DNA of 64,000 bases, taken from Lysinibacillus fusiformis. GTDB lineage: Bacteria > Bacillota > Bacilli > Bacillales_A > Planococcaceae. This document shows positions 55,335 through 63,813 of this stretch, in pieces (the first letter of the stretch is position 1; every line of letters starts with the position of its first letter). The translations under genes and the position numbers were made by a program. The stretch is taken from positions 1,488,001 through 1,552,000 of the forward strand of contig NZ_CP041696.1 in assembly GCF_007362955.1 (NCBI RefSeq). Reading direction: 5' to 3'. The notes under the pieces are model-generated. The model ran no database searches and was not told where the DNA came from. It saw only the letters and a list, made by a program, of their open reading frames with translations.

Positions 55335-56336
55335 TCAATCATCCCAATTCCAAAAATCTATTTCACCAAGTATTTCATTTGAAATACCTTCTACATCACG
55401 GAGTTTTAATAATTCCTTTGTCGGCCCAGTCACTACGGCTCCATATACTTGGAAGCCGTTATCTTTTAAAAAATCATAGCGTTCCTGTAAATGACTCAAA
55501 CCAAGAAATTTTTCATAATAACTCTTTCGTTCATTCTTTAGAAGATTTTCCATATTCTCTAGCATCCAACGCTGGCTATCTTGAATATTAGTTGATAAGT
55601 AACGAGCTTCCCTTGTCGTGGAAAAATCATCGCTAACTTTCATGCCCCCAGATAAACCGATTCTATCATAAACAGTAAGTGACCCATCTCCACTGCCGTA
55701 ACCCTTCGGCTCAAAGGATTTAAATTCTCCTGTATATAACGGCATCCAGACAATATGCACATCAAACGAAGCAAGCATTCTCATAAGCTCAACTGGCTCC
55801 ATAAATGCCGTTGTAGAAAAGGCAACTTCCGCTACTGTACCCTCAGGTAGTTTGTCTAACGTCTTCCATACTATGTCATTAGAATATACTACTGTTGCCT
55901 TCCCAGTTTTAGGATCCTCGGGTAAATGAAAGTTTAATTTCTGAGCTGGTTTGTCCGGTGTTAAATCCATTGTCATAGATGAAAAAGAATCCCATAACTT
56001 CTTTTCCATATGCATTTCTCCCACCACAACATCTTCTTTCCCTACCTGTTTAATAAGTGGGTAGCTATATTTTTGCGTCAGAAGTGGGGAAATATCTGCT
56101 GATGATCCCGAGGGAAATGGACTTTTTATGTTTGGCTGCTGCCATTCAAGTGCTAGCATTGAATAATAAATATGTTGACGATCTGGGCGCGTTTTATCAA
56201 AAACAATCGATACCCCCCCTATATATAAACTATAAATAGCTATGCACACCAACAACACACGCAGTACTCGTGTTGTTAAAGTAAAGCGATACTTACGCAA
56301 AACTTTTTTTTCTTTATCTTGCGACCAATCATCCAT
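55335..56336 (-). CDS. Anti-sigma factor with sigma-regulator N- and C-terminal domains
   Basis: A 333-residue membrane protein. The first 30 residues (MDDWSQDKEKKVLRKYRF) match the cytoplasmic sigma-factor-regulator N-terminal domain, a helix lies at about 30-50, and the extracellular part has the sigma-regulator C-terminal domain, as in B. subtilis YhdL-type regulators. Its ATG at 56336 overlaps the sigma stop by eight bases, with GGAGG 8 bases upstream, so it is translationally coupled. It should hold the sigma factor at the membrane until an envelope signal. Confidence 0.88.
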   Translation of the reverse strand: MDDWSQDKEKKVLRKYRFTLTTRVLRVLLVCIAIYSLYIGGVSIVFDKTRPDRQHIYYSMLALEWQQPNIKSPFPSGSSADISPLLTQKYSYPLIKQVGKEDVVVGEMHMEKKLWDSFSSMTMDLTPDKPAQKLNFHLPEDPKTGKATVVYSNDIVWKTLDKLPEGTVAEVAFSTTAFMEPVELMRMLASFDVHIVWMPLYTGEFKSFEPKGYGSGDGSLTVYDRIGLSGGMKVSDDFSTTREARYLSTNIQDSQRWMLENMENLLKNERKSYYEKFLGLSHLQERYDFLKDNGFQVYGAVVTGPTKELLKLRDVEGISNEILGEIDFWNWDD

Positions 56337-56859
56337 TGTAAAGGCCTCCATTCTTTTTTACTATTTCCACAAAGCGTTTTCGTGCACGATGCAACATTAT
56401 CTTCACTTGCCCTTCCGATAAATCAAGTGCTTCTTGTAACTCCTGATACGTAAATTGTTCATATTCTCGTAAATATAAAATCGTACGATAATTTTCAGGC
56501 AGATATTTCAATAGCGTTTGTACATCCCCTACATTTTCCTGCACTATAAAATCTTCTTCTGGCAAGCCATAAGGACTAAGCATTTCATCCTTCCAAAACA
56601 AGTGTGCAAACGGGATAGTCCTTCGCCTCTTTTGCTTTCGCCATTCATCTAAATACGTATTTCTCGCTACTTTAAATAACCAAGCTCTCACATCCTCTTC
56701 TTCATAAAACGATAGTGATACCGTAGCCCGGACAAATGTTTCTTGTACTAAATCCTCCGCTATATGTACCGATCCAGACATTTTCAGCAGAAAATAATAT
56801 AACGATCTCGCGTATTTTTCATAAAGCTTTTCCAGCTCGTTTTTCCGCCATCTGTCCAT
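56329..56859 (-). CDS. ECF-type RNA polymerase sigma factor
   Basis: A 176-residue sigma-70 family protein. Region 2 has ARSLYYFLLKMSGSVHIAED and the -10-recognition helix WLFKVARNTYLDEWRK; region 4 has LPENYRTILYLREYEQFTY and the helix LSEGQVKIMLHRARKRF. ATG 56859 follows GAGGGG; the earlier in-frame TTG is not needed. It forms an operon with the anti-sigma gene. The exact ECF group and target promoters are not determined. Confidence 0.93.
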   Translation of the reverse strand: MDRWRKNELEKLYEKYARSLYYFLLKMSGSVHIAEDLVQETFVRATVSLSFYEEEDVRAWLFKVARNTYLDEWRKQKRRRTIPFAHLFWKDEMLSPYGLPEEDFIVQENVGDVQTLLKYLPENYRTILYLREYEQFTYQELQEALDLSEGQVKIMLHRARKRFVEIVKKNGGLYNG

Positions 56860-56947
56860 GCCATTCCCCTCGTTCCGTTTAATCAATAGAAAAACGTCTG
56901 TCTCTGGTAAATGTTACAGTAAATGCTAAAATTATTTAGACAAAAAT

Positions 56948-56972
56948 AAAAAAGCTGAGCATTGACCGCTCA
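56948..56972 (-). terminator. Intrinsic terminator (distal)
   Basis: On the minus strand TGAGC pairs with GCTCA, followed by GCTTTTTT. It is the second terminator after the PhnA-like gene and is weaker than the one at 57014. Confidence 0.6.
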
Positions 56973-57013
56973 ACTCCCATTTACAAATTGTGTCTCAACA
57001 AGCATTAAAAATT

Positions 57014-57038
57014 AAAAAGAGTCAGTTTCCTGACTCTG
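57014..57038 (-). terminator. Intrinsic terminator of the PhnA-like gene
   Basis: CAGAGTCAG pairs with CTGACTCT, followed by TTTTTAAT on the minus strand. Confidence 0.88.
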
Positions 57039-57050
57039 CTCTAGCTATTG

Positions 57051-57389
57051 TTATAGTTTTTTCACGAATTCTGATTTTAATTTCATGGCACCGAAACCAT
57101 CTATCTTGCAATCGATATTGTGATCTCCATCAACAAGGCGAATACTCTTTACCTTTGTACCAATCTTTAATGTTGAAGAACTACCTTTTACCTTTAAGTC
57201 CTTTATGACTGTTACTGAATCGCCATCTGCTAGCAGATTGCCATTTGCATCTTTCACAATCAATGCATCTGGTTCCTGCTCCGTTAAAGTAGTACTCCAC
57301 TCATGCGCACATTCCGGGCAGACAAAGTTTGATCCATCCTCATACGTATATTCTGAATTACATTTCGGACAATTTGGATAAGCTGACAT
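57051..57389 (-). CDS. PhnA/YjdM family zinc-ribbon protein
   Basis: A 112-residue protein. The N-terminal zinc ribbon [13 protein letters not shown]...CPEC and the C-terminal barrel ([36 protein letters not shown]) match PhnA/YjdM, which is named after a phosphonate operon though its function there is not established. No phosphonate genes adjoin. GGGAGGAAG precedes the ATG. Single gene with its own terminators. Confidence 0.93.
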   Translation of the reverse strand: MSAYPNCPKCNSEYTYEDGSNFVCPECAHEWSTTLTEQEPDALIVKDANGNLLADGDSVTVIKDLKVKGSSSTLKIGTKVKSIRLVDGDHNIDCKIDGFGAMKLKSEFVKKL

Positions 57390-57636
57390 TTCCGCTTCCT
57401 CCCTTTACTTTTTTGCTAGGTAATTCCTATATATGCTCCTATCTTTACACACTTAGGAATATTACGCAAAGGTTGTTCGTATTTTTTGTTCGTATTTGTG
57501 AAAAATATATGAAACATGTCAAGTAATCACTGCGTTTACTTTTCAAAAAATCTATGATTTCTAATGCTTGCCCATTGACTTTTTTTCAAAAACCATCTTA
57601 CTTGCAAGTTCGTTTATCATGCCGTATTATATCCAT
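57390..57636. other. Intergenic region with promoter of the RNA candidate
   Basis: AT-rich sequence. TTGCAA-17-TATTAT at 57602-57630 is a good plus-strand promoter for the RNA described at 57637-57896, and a TATAAT at 57654-57659 is a second possible -10. Confidence 0.5.
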
Positions 57637-57896
57637 AAAGGCTGCATTGTTCGTATAATATTAAGTTTTAACCTTTAAGCTGTAAAAGGGAGTTTTATTA
57701 TTGGAGTTGGAATGACGGGCCTCACACCAAGGTGCATGAGGATAAACAGGATAACTTCTGCGAACACCCACTTTGAGGAGTGGTGGTTTAAAACTTTCTA
57801 TAAGACATACGGCATACGCGGCTTTTTTACCTTAATCTTATAGCCATATGGCTTTAAAACGACCCACCCTTCTTTATTGGAGGGTGATTTTTTTTA
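57637..57896 (+). ncRNA. Structured non-coding RNA candidate, class unassigned
   Basis: About 230-260 bases between a good promoter (57602-57630) and an intrinsic terminator (CACCCT/AGGGTG, T-run, 57865-57896), with higher GC than its flanks. Hairpins visible are CCTCACACC/GGTGCATGAGG (57720-57741) and CCACT/AGTGG (57768-57783). The 5' segment GTTTTAACCTTTAAGC can pair with GCTTTAAAAC near the 3' end, giving a rod-like shape of roughly 6S RNA size. I could not match it to a riboswitch I know. A 43-codon ORF at 57712-57843 (MTGLTPRCMRINR) has a close GGAG and is an alternative reading. Confidence 0.5.
57865..57896 (+). terminator. Intrinsic terminator of the RNA candidate
   Basis: CACCCT pairs with AGGGTG around TCTTTATTGG, followed by eight T. 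Confidence 0.85.
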
Positions 57897-58116
57897 TCTA
57901 GATATTTCGGCTAATCCGCAATTTTTTCATTTAGGATTTAGAGCTGACCCTCCACACCCTTTTCACATTTTTTCAATATTGTACTGCACGGAATGATGTT
58001 TTTTAATCGTTATTATATTGCCTCATTTTTCTATTTTGTACAGAGGATTTATAGCTCTCTCCTTGTATAATTTATACGCAATTTGAACATAGATGGAGTA
58101 AAGGGAGGTTATTAAC

Positions 58117-58575
58117 ATGAAAAAACTATTTTATATCGTGCTGCTATTCACACTTTTATTATCAGCTTGTGGAAAAAATGCCGAACCAAAGGAAGTTGCG
58201 GTCGATAAAGACACCTCAGTGAAGGATATAGTAGGTGCTATCGTAAAAAATAAATACACTGTAAAAGAAGAAGACAAAGGTATCGTCACTATTTCAATAC
58301 AAGATACCGATGTACGTGAAGGTTTAAAAAGTCAGATGATAAAGGATTCCACAAAAATATTCGCAGAAATTTCGAAACTAAAAAGTGTAAAAACACCAAC
58401 CATTATCTGGTCTGCCCCATTAGCTGAGCCTAATGGAAATGAAGAGATGACTGAGATCTTAAGTATTTATTTTAATGAAGAAGATTTTAAAGAAGTTAAT
58501 TGGGCCAATTATAACCAAATAAATATTGAGTCCATTGCCACACAGTATACAGAAAATGATGCCCTAGAAGATTAA
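58117..58575 (+). CDS. Hypothetical lipoprotein
   Basis: A 152-residue protein with a lipoprotein signal MKKLFYIVLLFTLLLSACG (modified cysteine at 18). The mature part is charged, mixed alpha/beta (VAVDKDTSVKDIVGAIVKNK) with no domain I recognise. AAAGGGAGG lies upstream of the ATG. It would be anchored on the outer membrane face of the cytoplasmic membrane. It ends before the terminator at 58651. Confidence 0.82.
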   Translation: MKKLFYIVLLFTLLLSACGKNAEPKEVAVDKDTSVKDIVGAIVKNKYTVKEEDKGIVTISIQDTDVREGLKSQMIKDSTKIFAEISKLKSVKTPTIIWSAPLAEPNGNEEMTEILSIYFNEEDFKEVNWANYNQINIESIATQYTENDALED

Positions 58576-58650
58576 ACATATGCATTGACAAGATTTCTCT
58601 TTGGTAAATAGCTCTACCTTGCGCTCTTCCATTTTTTAATCTTTCGATAT

Positions 58651-58689
58651 AATACCCATCTTAGTATGATTGACAAAGATGGGTATTTT
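58651..58689. terminator. Bidirectional intrinsic terminator
   Basis: AATACCCATCTT pairs with AAGATGGGTATT, with T-run on the plus strand, between the convergent lipoprotein and ytxJ genes. Confidence 0.88.
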
Positions 58690-58715
58690 ACATAGATCAT
58701 AAGTAAAACAATGTG

Positions 58716-59045
58716 TTATTTAACATATGTATTGATTGCATCAGTTAATAGCGTACGCTTTATTTTATAATGAGTTGCTTGCCATATTCCGTTCCCATTC
58801 AACAAGATTAAAAACTGTGGTGATTCATGCTTTACCCCAAGATCTTTTTCAATGGTGTTCGATACGTCTCTTTCCATCTGTACAATAACTAAGCGTTTGG
58901 ACAAATGAGTGTCTAGTGCCTTGAATTCTTTTAATGCCGCAATACTACTTATACAAGTCATACTGAACTTTAGTAAAAGTATAGGCTGTTCTCTCGACTT
59001 TTTTAATATATTTTCCCAGTCTTCAGTTGTTTTAATGCGTTGCAT
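58716..59045 (-). CDS. ytxJ: Monothiol bacilliredoxin YtxJ
   Basis: A 109-residue thioredoxin-fold protein of the YtxJ (BrxC) family, acting in bacillithiol-dependent removal of protein thiol modification. The active cysteine is in LLKFSMTCISSIAALKEF, matching the family pattern S-x-x-C-x-I-S. The later SPQFLILLNG has the cis-proline typical of thioredoxins. GGAGG is upstream of the ATG. Its presence fits a bacillithiol-producing Firmicute. Confidence 0.93.
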   Translation of the reverse strand: MQRIKTTEDWENILKKSREQPILLLKFSMTCISSIAALKEFKALDTHLSKRLVIVQMERDVSNTIEKDLGVKHESPQFLILLNGNGIWQATHYKIKRTLLTDAINTYVK

Positions 59046-59230
59046 AATGTTTTACCTCCAACACGATAGCTTTAATGATACCACTATTATATACCACCAC
59101 TGGTATTTAAGATGCTAGTATTAGCTTACATATAATTGGTCCGTAAAATAGTTAAAAGCACGATTCTTCCCACAATCTATTGGGACAGTATCATGCTTAT
59201 ATTACATTACTACCTTGTAATTTAATTAAT

Positions 59231-59644
59231 TTATATACCCTCCGTGTTCATCAACACAAGACGCCAACCATCTGGATCTTCAATTGTCATGCCTTTTTCT
59301 ACCCAATAGGGATTTTCCGGTTCAACTTCAGGATAACCCATCTGTGCCAAGCGCTTGGCGATACGCTGAATCATTTCGTGGTTTGGAATATATAGCACGA
59401 GGAGATTGTCTCTTGATGGCGCTGGACATGGACTACCCTCATTATGCTCAGTAAACTCCAAATGATAGCTAGCGCTCGGAAGACCAATCATCAAACCATT
59501 ATAACCTCGATGTCCTATAAAAGATCCTACCTTCTCTAACCCTACCCCTTCACAATAAAATTTTTCAACTTCCTTTAATTTATCAGTCGGTCTTGCAACA
59601 CGCACCTGTGCCACCTGTAACTCCGTTGTCCATTGTCCACTCAT
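59231..59644 (-). CDS. VOC-family (glyoxalase-like) protein
   Basis: A 137-residue protein of the vicinal oxygen chelate fold, with two beta-alpha-beta-beta-beta modules. Recognisable parts are VRVARPTDKLKEVEKFYCE, YHLEFTEHNEG (metal-ligand position) and MTIEDPDGWRLVLMNTEG. It may be a lyase, isomerase or resistance protein; the substrate is unknown. ATG 59644 follows AAAAGGGG; the longer frame from 59725 is not needed. Confidence 0.88.
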   Translation of the reverse strand: MSGQWTTELQVAQVRVARPTDKLKEVEKFYCEGVGLEKVGSFIGHRGYNGLMIGLPSASYHLEFTEHNEGSPCPAPSRDNLLVLYIPNHEMIQRIAKRLAQMGYPEVEPENPYWVEKGMTIEDPDGWRLVLMNTEGI

Positions 59645-59800
59645 ATTTTTCCCCTTTTCGGTTATTATATAATCGAAAAGCACGAAGGAAGAACAGTCAA
59701 AGGTCTGAATAGAGCTTTGTCTCATCCTCGCTGTTCATACTGAAATAACGAGGAAATCACCAAAATACTTGCGATTCAATCGCTATTGTAGATAGGCGTA

Positions 59801-60436
59801 TTACTCAATTTCTTTACATATTTTATCTGCCTTTTGTGTTGGGTTTTCTTTTTTCATATAATGCGCCTCGGCTTGCCAGTATCTTCTTTTGTACTTATCT
59901 ATTCGCGCTTGCAAATCGCCAATATACGAATCACGACTTAAAACTCTTTCTTCCCTTGTGGTTCTCGAACATTCTAAAAACAAGGTATAATCATAAAAGC
60001 TTCTCCACTCGTTTCTCTGTAGAAATATCCCCTCAATCAGAAGAATACTGTCTGCCGCTATGGCCACTTTTCTATTTGTGATTAAATTAGTGGAACTATC
60101 ATAAAAAGGCAGTAAAATCTCTGTATTGTTACAATGAAGTTTTTTTAGGATATCATTTTTTATTAACTCAATATCCCATTGCAAGTAGTAGTATTCATAC
60201 CATTCAGCAAATCCTGTATTGTAGCGTTTGTTACTTTCCACTATATGGTCATCTATATGTATCACATTGACCGGACATATACGCTTCAACCCATCTTCAA
60301 GCAGTTTTACAAAAGTTGTTTTTCCTGCTCCGCCTAATCCGTCAATTGCCACAATAAAAGCACGGTTTTTAGCGCGACCATTAAATTTATGGATGATTTC
60401 ATTTATCACTTCTTGTATGCTCATGAATTGCATCAT
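59801..60436 (-). CDS. Uridine-kinase-like P-loop kinase
   Basis: A 211-residue P-loop kinase. Walker A is in AIDGLGGAGKTTFVKLL (about residues 31-47), Walker-B-like DDH in VIHIDDHIVES, and a lid in RTTREERVLSRD. It resembles the uridine kinase/phosphoribulokinase group and is often annotated as such, but specificity is not known. AGGAG lies so close to the first ATG (60436) that the ATG at 60433 or 60424 may be used. Confidence 0.82.
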   Translation of the reverse strand: MMQFMSIQEVINEIIHKFNGRAKNRAFIVAIDGLGGAGKTTFVKLLEDGLKRICPVNVIHIDDHIVESNKRYNTGFAEWYEYYYLQWDIELIKNDILKKLHCNNTEILLPFYDSSTNLITNRKVAIAADSILLIEGIFLQRNEWRSFYDYTLFLECSRTTREERVLSRDSYIGDLQARIDKYKRRYWQAEAHYMKKENPTQKADKICKEIE

Positions 60437-60528
60437 ACTCCTATGAAGGTGGTTGACCTCCGTTCCTTGTCACAACCTTTGATACTCTTCCCATTGAGAC
60501 TTTGCCTTCTGTTTTTGCTGAGCTTATA

Positions 60529-60561
60529 AAAACCAGCTCACTTTGAATAGTGAACTGGTTT
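60529..60561 (-). terminator. Intrinsic terminator of the CoA-transferase operon
   Basis: AAACCAGTTCAC pairs with GTGAGCTGGTTT (one mismatch) with T-rich tail, eight bases beyond the subunit B stop. Confidence 0.85.
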
Positions 60562-60568
60562 CAATAAA

Positions 60569-61210
60569 TTACGCTGTTAGCGCGACAATAAATGTCGCAG
60601 AGGTTTTCGCCTTCACTTCCTCCAGTGTTACACCTTCCGCAAGTTCAATAAGCTTCATGCCCTCATCTGTAAAATCAAAGACAGCTAAGTCTGTTATTAA
60701 TCTATGAACAACGCCTTTTCCTGTCAAAGGTAGCTCACATTCCTTTTTAATCTTTGATTCGCCGTTTTTATTGACATGCTCCATAACGACAATCACTCTT
60801 TTTGCACCAACGACAAGATCCATAGCACCACCCATGCCCTTCACCATTTTCCCTGGTATCATCCAGTTAGCAAGATCTCCTGTTTCTGAGACTTCCATGC
60901 CACCTAAAATAGCAAGATCAATATGACCGCCACGAATCATGGCAAAGGAATCAGCACTGTCAAAAAAAGAAGCACCAGGCACAACTGTAACGGTTTCCTT
61001 ACCTGCATTAATCAAATCAGCATCCACCGCTCCCTCTTCCGGGTAAGGACCAATGCCAAGTAAGCCATTCTCGGATTGTAATAGAACATCATAATCAGCC
61101 GGAATTGCATTCGCCACAAGCGTTGGGATACCGATGCCTAAATTGACATTCATGCCATTTTGTATTTCATGTACAGCTCTGTCTACAATTCTTTGTCTTG
61201 TATCGACCAT
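60569..61210 (-). CDS. 3-oxoacid CoA-transferase subunit B
   Basis: A 213-residue beta subunit of a class I CoA-transferase (AtoA/ScoB type), moving CoA between succinyl-CoA or acetyl-CoA and acetoacetate or another acid. The catalytic glutamate is E47 in [11 protein letters not shown], with [13 protein letters not shown] upstream. Its ATG (61210) overlaps the subunit A stop by one base in TGATG, with GGGGG 7 bases upstream, so subunits are made together. A GTG at 61213 is less likely. Acid specificity is unknown. Confidence 0.93.
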   Translation of the reverse strand: MVDTRQRIVDRAVHEIQNGMNVNLGIGIPTLVANAIPADYDVLLQSENGLLGIGPYPEEGAVDADLINAGKETVTVVPGASFFDSADSFAMIRGGHIDLAILGGMEVSETGDLANWMIPGKMVKGMGGAMDLVVGAKRVIVVMEHVNKNGESKIKKECELPLTGKGVVHRLITDLAVFDFTDEGMKLIELAEGVTLEEVKAKTSATFIVALTA

Positions 61211-61917
61211 CACGCTTCCCCCTTTTTCACAGTTAGACGCTCTATACGTTTTTTATAATTTTCGCCTACCAACACTCGTTGTACAAAAACGCCTGGCGTA
61301 TGAATATGGTCTGGATCGAGTTCACCAACTTCAACAACCTCTTCTACTTCTGCAATTGTAATTTTCCCTGCCATTGCAGCTAATGGATTAAAATTACGTG
61401 AAGTTTTACGATAAACGAGATTCCCAAGCTTGTCTGCCTTCCAAGCCTTTACAAGTGCAAAGTCACCGACGATGCCGTTTTCTAAAATATATTCTTTACC
61501 CTCAAAAACTTTTACTTCTTTTCCTTCAGCGATCGGCGTTCCAACACCTGTAGCCGTATAAAAACCAGGAATACCGGCCCCCCCAGCACGTATACGCTCT
61601 GCCAACGTGCCTTGTGGCGTTAATTCAACTTCAAGCACCCCACTTAAAAATTGCTGCTCAAAAATTTTATTTTCACCTACATAGGATGCAATCATTTTTT
61701 TTATTTGCTTATTGGCTAATAATAACCCTAATCCCCAATCATCTACACCACAGTTATTACTAACAACTGTTAAATCTTTTGTGCCCTGTTGTTCTAATGC
61801 TGAAATTGCCTTTTCAGGAATACCACATAGGCCAAAACCTCCTACAACTAATGTGTCTCCATCTTTAATATCAGCAACGGCTTCCTCAAACGAATTCCAC
61901 ACTTTCCCGATCCCCAT
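61210..61917 (-). CDS. 3-oxoacid CoA-transferase subunit A
   Basis: A 235-residue alpha subunit (AtoD/ScoA type). [13 protein letters not shown] near residues 26-38 and [20 protein letters not shown] are the glycine-rich loops that bind CoA. It is directly upstream of and coupled to subunit B. A LysR gene lies about 120 bases further upstream on the same strand and may control the pair. Confidence 0.94.
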   Translation of the reverse strand: MGIGKVWNSFEEAVADIKDGDTLVVGGFGLCGIPEKAISALEQQGTKDLTVVSNNCGVDDWGLGLLLANKQIKKMIASYVGENKIFEQQFLSGVLEVELTPQGTLAERIRAGGAGIPGFYTATGVGTPIAEGKEVKVFEGKEYILENGIVGDFALVKAWKADKLGNLVYRKTSRNFNPLAAMAGKITIAEVEEVVEVGELDPDHIHTPGVFVQRVLVGENYKKRIERLTVKKGEA

Positions 61918-62034
61918 ATCGAAACCCCCTAAAATTGCTCGTTTATTAAGGAAAATTCTACATCATTACCATTTTATAAGTAAAGGAATTAATTTGAATA
62001 CTACTTATTCCAAAAGGGCATAAATCTATTTTTG

Positions 62035-62916
62035 CTACTCTTCTTGCGAACTGATCGTCTTTAACAATTGCTTTAACGCATAGGATTGATATGTATTTTT
62101 CTTTGTAATGACCCCTAAACGCCAAGGCATATCAAAATCCAGCAATGGGATAATTTTTACATTTTGGTTGGTTTGCTTAGCGGCAATCGAGTAAGGTAAA
62201 AGTGTTACGCCTAAATTTGATGATACAAGTTCCACTATCAAATCCCATTGAGAGCTCTTATAGCCAATAATCGGATTAAAACCAGCACTTTTACATGATT
62301 TAATGACATAATCATGTAAAGCAAATTCTTCTGTTAAAGTAATGAATGATTCATTCTTTAAATCTTGGAGAAGTATATAATCTTGTACTGCTAATGGATG
62401 TTGCTCATTAATAAAAACAAAAAACTGATCCTCCACAAATGATTGCACCGTGAATTTCCTTTCATCTGTTGGTAGAACGACAATACCCATATCAACTTCA
62501 CCGTTGTCCACTAAGGTGCCAATCATTTTAGCTCCTCGTTCCACCAACTCTAAGTGAACTTCTGGATATTGTTTATGAAATTCCCGTGCAATTTCTGGGA
62601 AAAATAACGTACCAATTAATGGCGGTATTCCCAATTTAATAGACCCTGTTTTTATGTTCAGTAAATCATCCAGTAAAATATGTAAATCATGTACTGATCG
62701 CATAATTTTCTGTCCTTGCTTATAAACGATATTACCTGCATCGGTTAATTCCACGTGACGCGTTGATCGATTTAATAATTCTATATGAAGTGAGTCTTCT
62801 AATTTTTTTATACTCTTGCTTAAAGTTGGCTGTGATATGAAAGTTGCACTTGCCGCTTTCGTAAAGCTTCCATGCTCAACAACAGCCATGAGTGCCTTTA
62901 AATCTCTTAACTCCAT
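62035..62916 (-). CDS. LysR-family transcriptional regulator
   Basis: A 293-residue regulator with N-terminal winged helix (MELRDLKALMAVVEHGSFTK, ATFISQPTLSKSIKKLE) and a periplasmic-binding-like effector domain (IKLGIPPLIGTLFFPEIARE). It resembles the CynR/CitR-type group. It lies upstream of the CoA-transferase genes in the same direction, and divergent from the pseudogene at 63.0 kb. The effector is unknown. Confidence 0.93.
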   Translation of the reverse strand: MELRDLKALMAVVEHGSFTKAASATFISQPTLSKSIKKLEDSLHIELLNRSTRHVELTDAGNIVYKQGQKIMRSVHDLHILLDDLLNIKTGSIKLGIPPLIGTLFFPEIAREFHKQYPEVHLELVERGAKMIGTLVDNGEVDMGIVVLPTDERKFTVQSFVEDQFFVFINEQHPLAVQDYILLQDLKNESFITLTEEFALHDYVIKSCKSAGFNPIIGYKSSQWDLIVELVSSNLGVTLLPYSIAAKQTNQNVKIIPLLDFDMPWRLGVITKKNTYQSYALKQLLKTISSQEE

Positions 62917-63002
62917 CTAAAAACTCCTTATTTATTCTATTTTGTTATAAAAGATTCTTTAAAAGTTTTATTTAGTAATAAATTCTCTGCAATTTTTTTT
63001 AA

Positions 63003-63587
63003 TCCTTCAAACCCAGTTCTGGAGAGATAATGCTCGGCCAATCAAATGTTTACGAATTTGAACTTCAATCATGGCGTAGCCAATTTGGCTATGTATCTCA
63101 AGAGAGCCCTTTAATGTCAGGAACCATCAAGTAAAATATATTATATGGACTTGAGCGAGAAGTTTTAGAGGCCGAAATTCAACAAGCTATACAACAAGCA
63201 AATGCATTGGCGTTTATCGGCCGATTACCAGAAGGAATTGATACACAGGTCGGCGAAGGTGGCATGAAGCTTTCAGGGGGACAGTGTCAACGCGTTGCCA
63301 TTGCAAGAGCTTTAATACGTAACCCTAAAATCCTTTTATTAGCTGAAGCCACATCTAATCTCGATAGTGCCTCCGAGTTGCTCGTCCAAAAAGCATTACA
63401 AAAATTAATGACTAATCGAACAACACTTGTCATTGCACATCGGCTATCTACTGTACTCGATGCTGATCAAATTGTAGTGTTAGAAAATGGTATGATTACA
63501 GGAGTAGGGACACATTCCGAACTAAATGAAACCCACAGCTTCTATAAAAAGTTGGCGCAACAACAATTGAAAAGCCCGTCCTATTAG
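63003..63587 (+). pseudogene. ABC exporter, C-terminal nucleotide-binding fragment, degenerate
   Basis: Only the ATPase end of an ABC exporter remains. Homology begins around PSSGEIMLGQSNVYEFELQS without Walker A or the membrane domain, meets an in-frame TAA after LMSGTIK (63132-63134) where family members read on into ENILYG, and then continues to 63587. The signature loop is [15 protein letters not shown], and Walker B reads [12 protein letters not shown], with alanine where the essential aspartate belongs. All this points to a dead gene. The promoter and start are missing. Confidence 0.85.
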
Positions 63588-63594
63588 GACTATA

Positions 63595-63768
63595 AGGCCC
63601 TACCATGGTGAAGCTGATGATATCGGCCATGCAGTCGTATTCCTAGCCTCTGATGAATCTAAGTTCATGACTGGTCAAATACTACAAATTGAAGGCGGTC
63701 ATTATATCGCCAACCAAATGATTGCAGACACAAATATTTGGTTGGTGCATCACCAAAATAAAGCATAG
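63595..63768 (+). pseudogene. SDR oxidoreductase C-terminal remnant
   Basis: The plus-strand frame reads RPYHGEADDIGHAVVFLASD, then MTGQILQIEGGHYI, the C-terminal pattern of classical short-chain dehydrogenases (IAHAVLFLASDESxxxTGQ), and stops at TAG 63766-63768. The cofactor and catalytic parts are absent, since the ABC fragment directly precedes it. A joint deletion brought the two remnants together. Confidence 0.8.
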
Positions 63769-63784
63769 TTAAAACTCTTCAAAG

Positions 63785-63813
63785 AAAAAAGCCCATGATT
63801 AATGGGCTTTTTC
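63785..63813 (-). terminator. Intrinsic terminator
   Basis: AAAAAGCCCAT pairs with ATGGGCTTTTT; the stem overlaps the last codons of the LysE-type gene on the minus strand. Confidence 0.8.
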
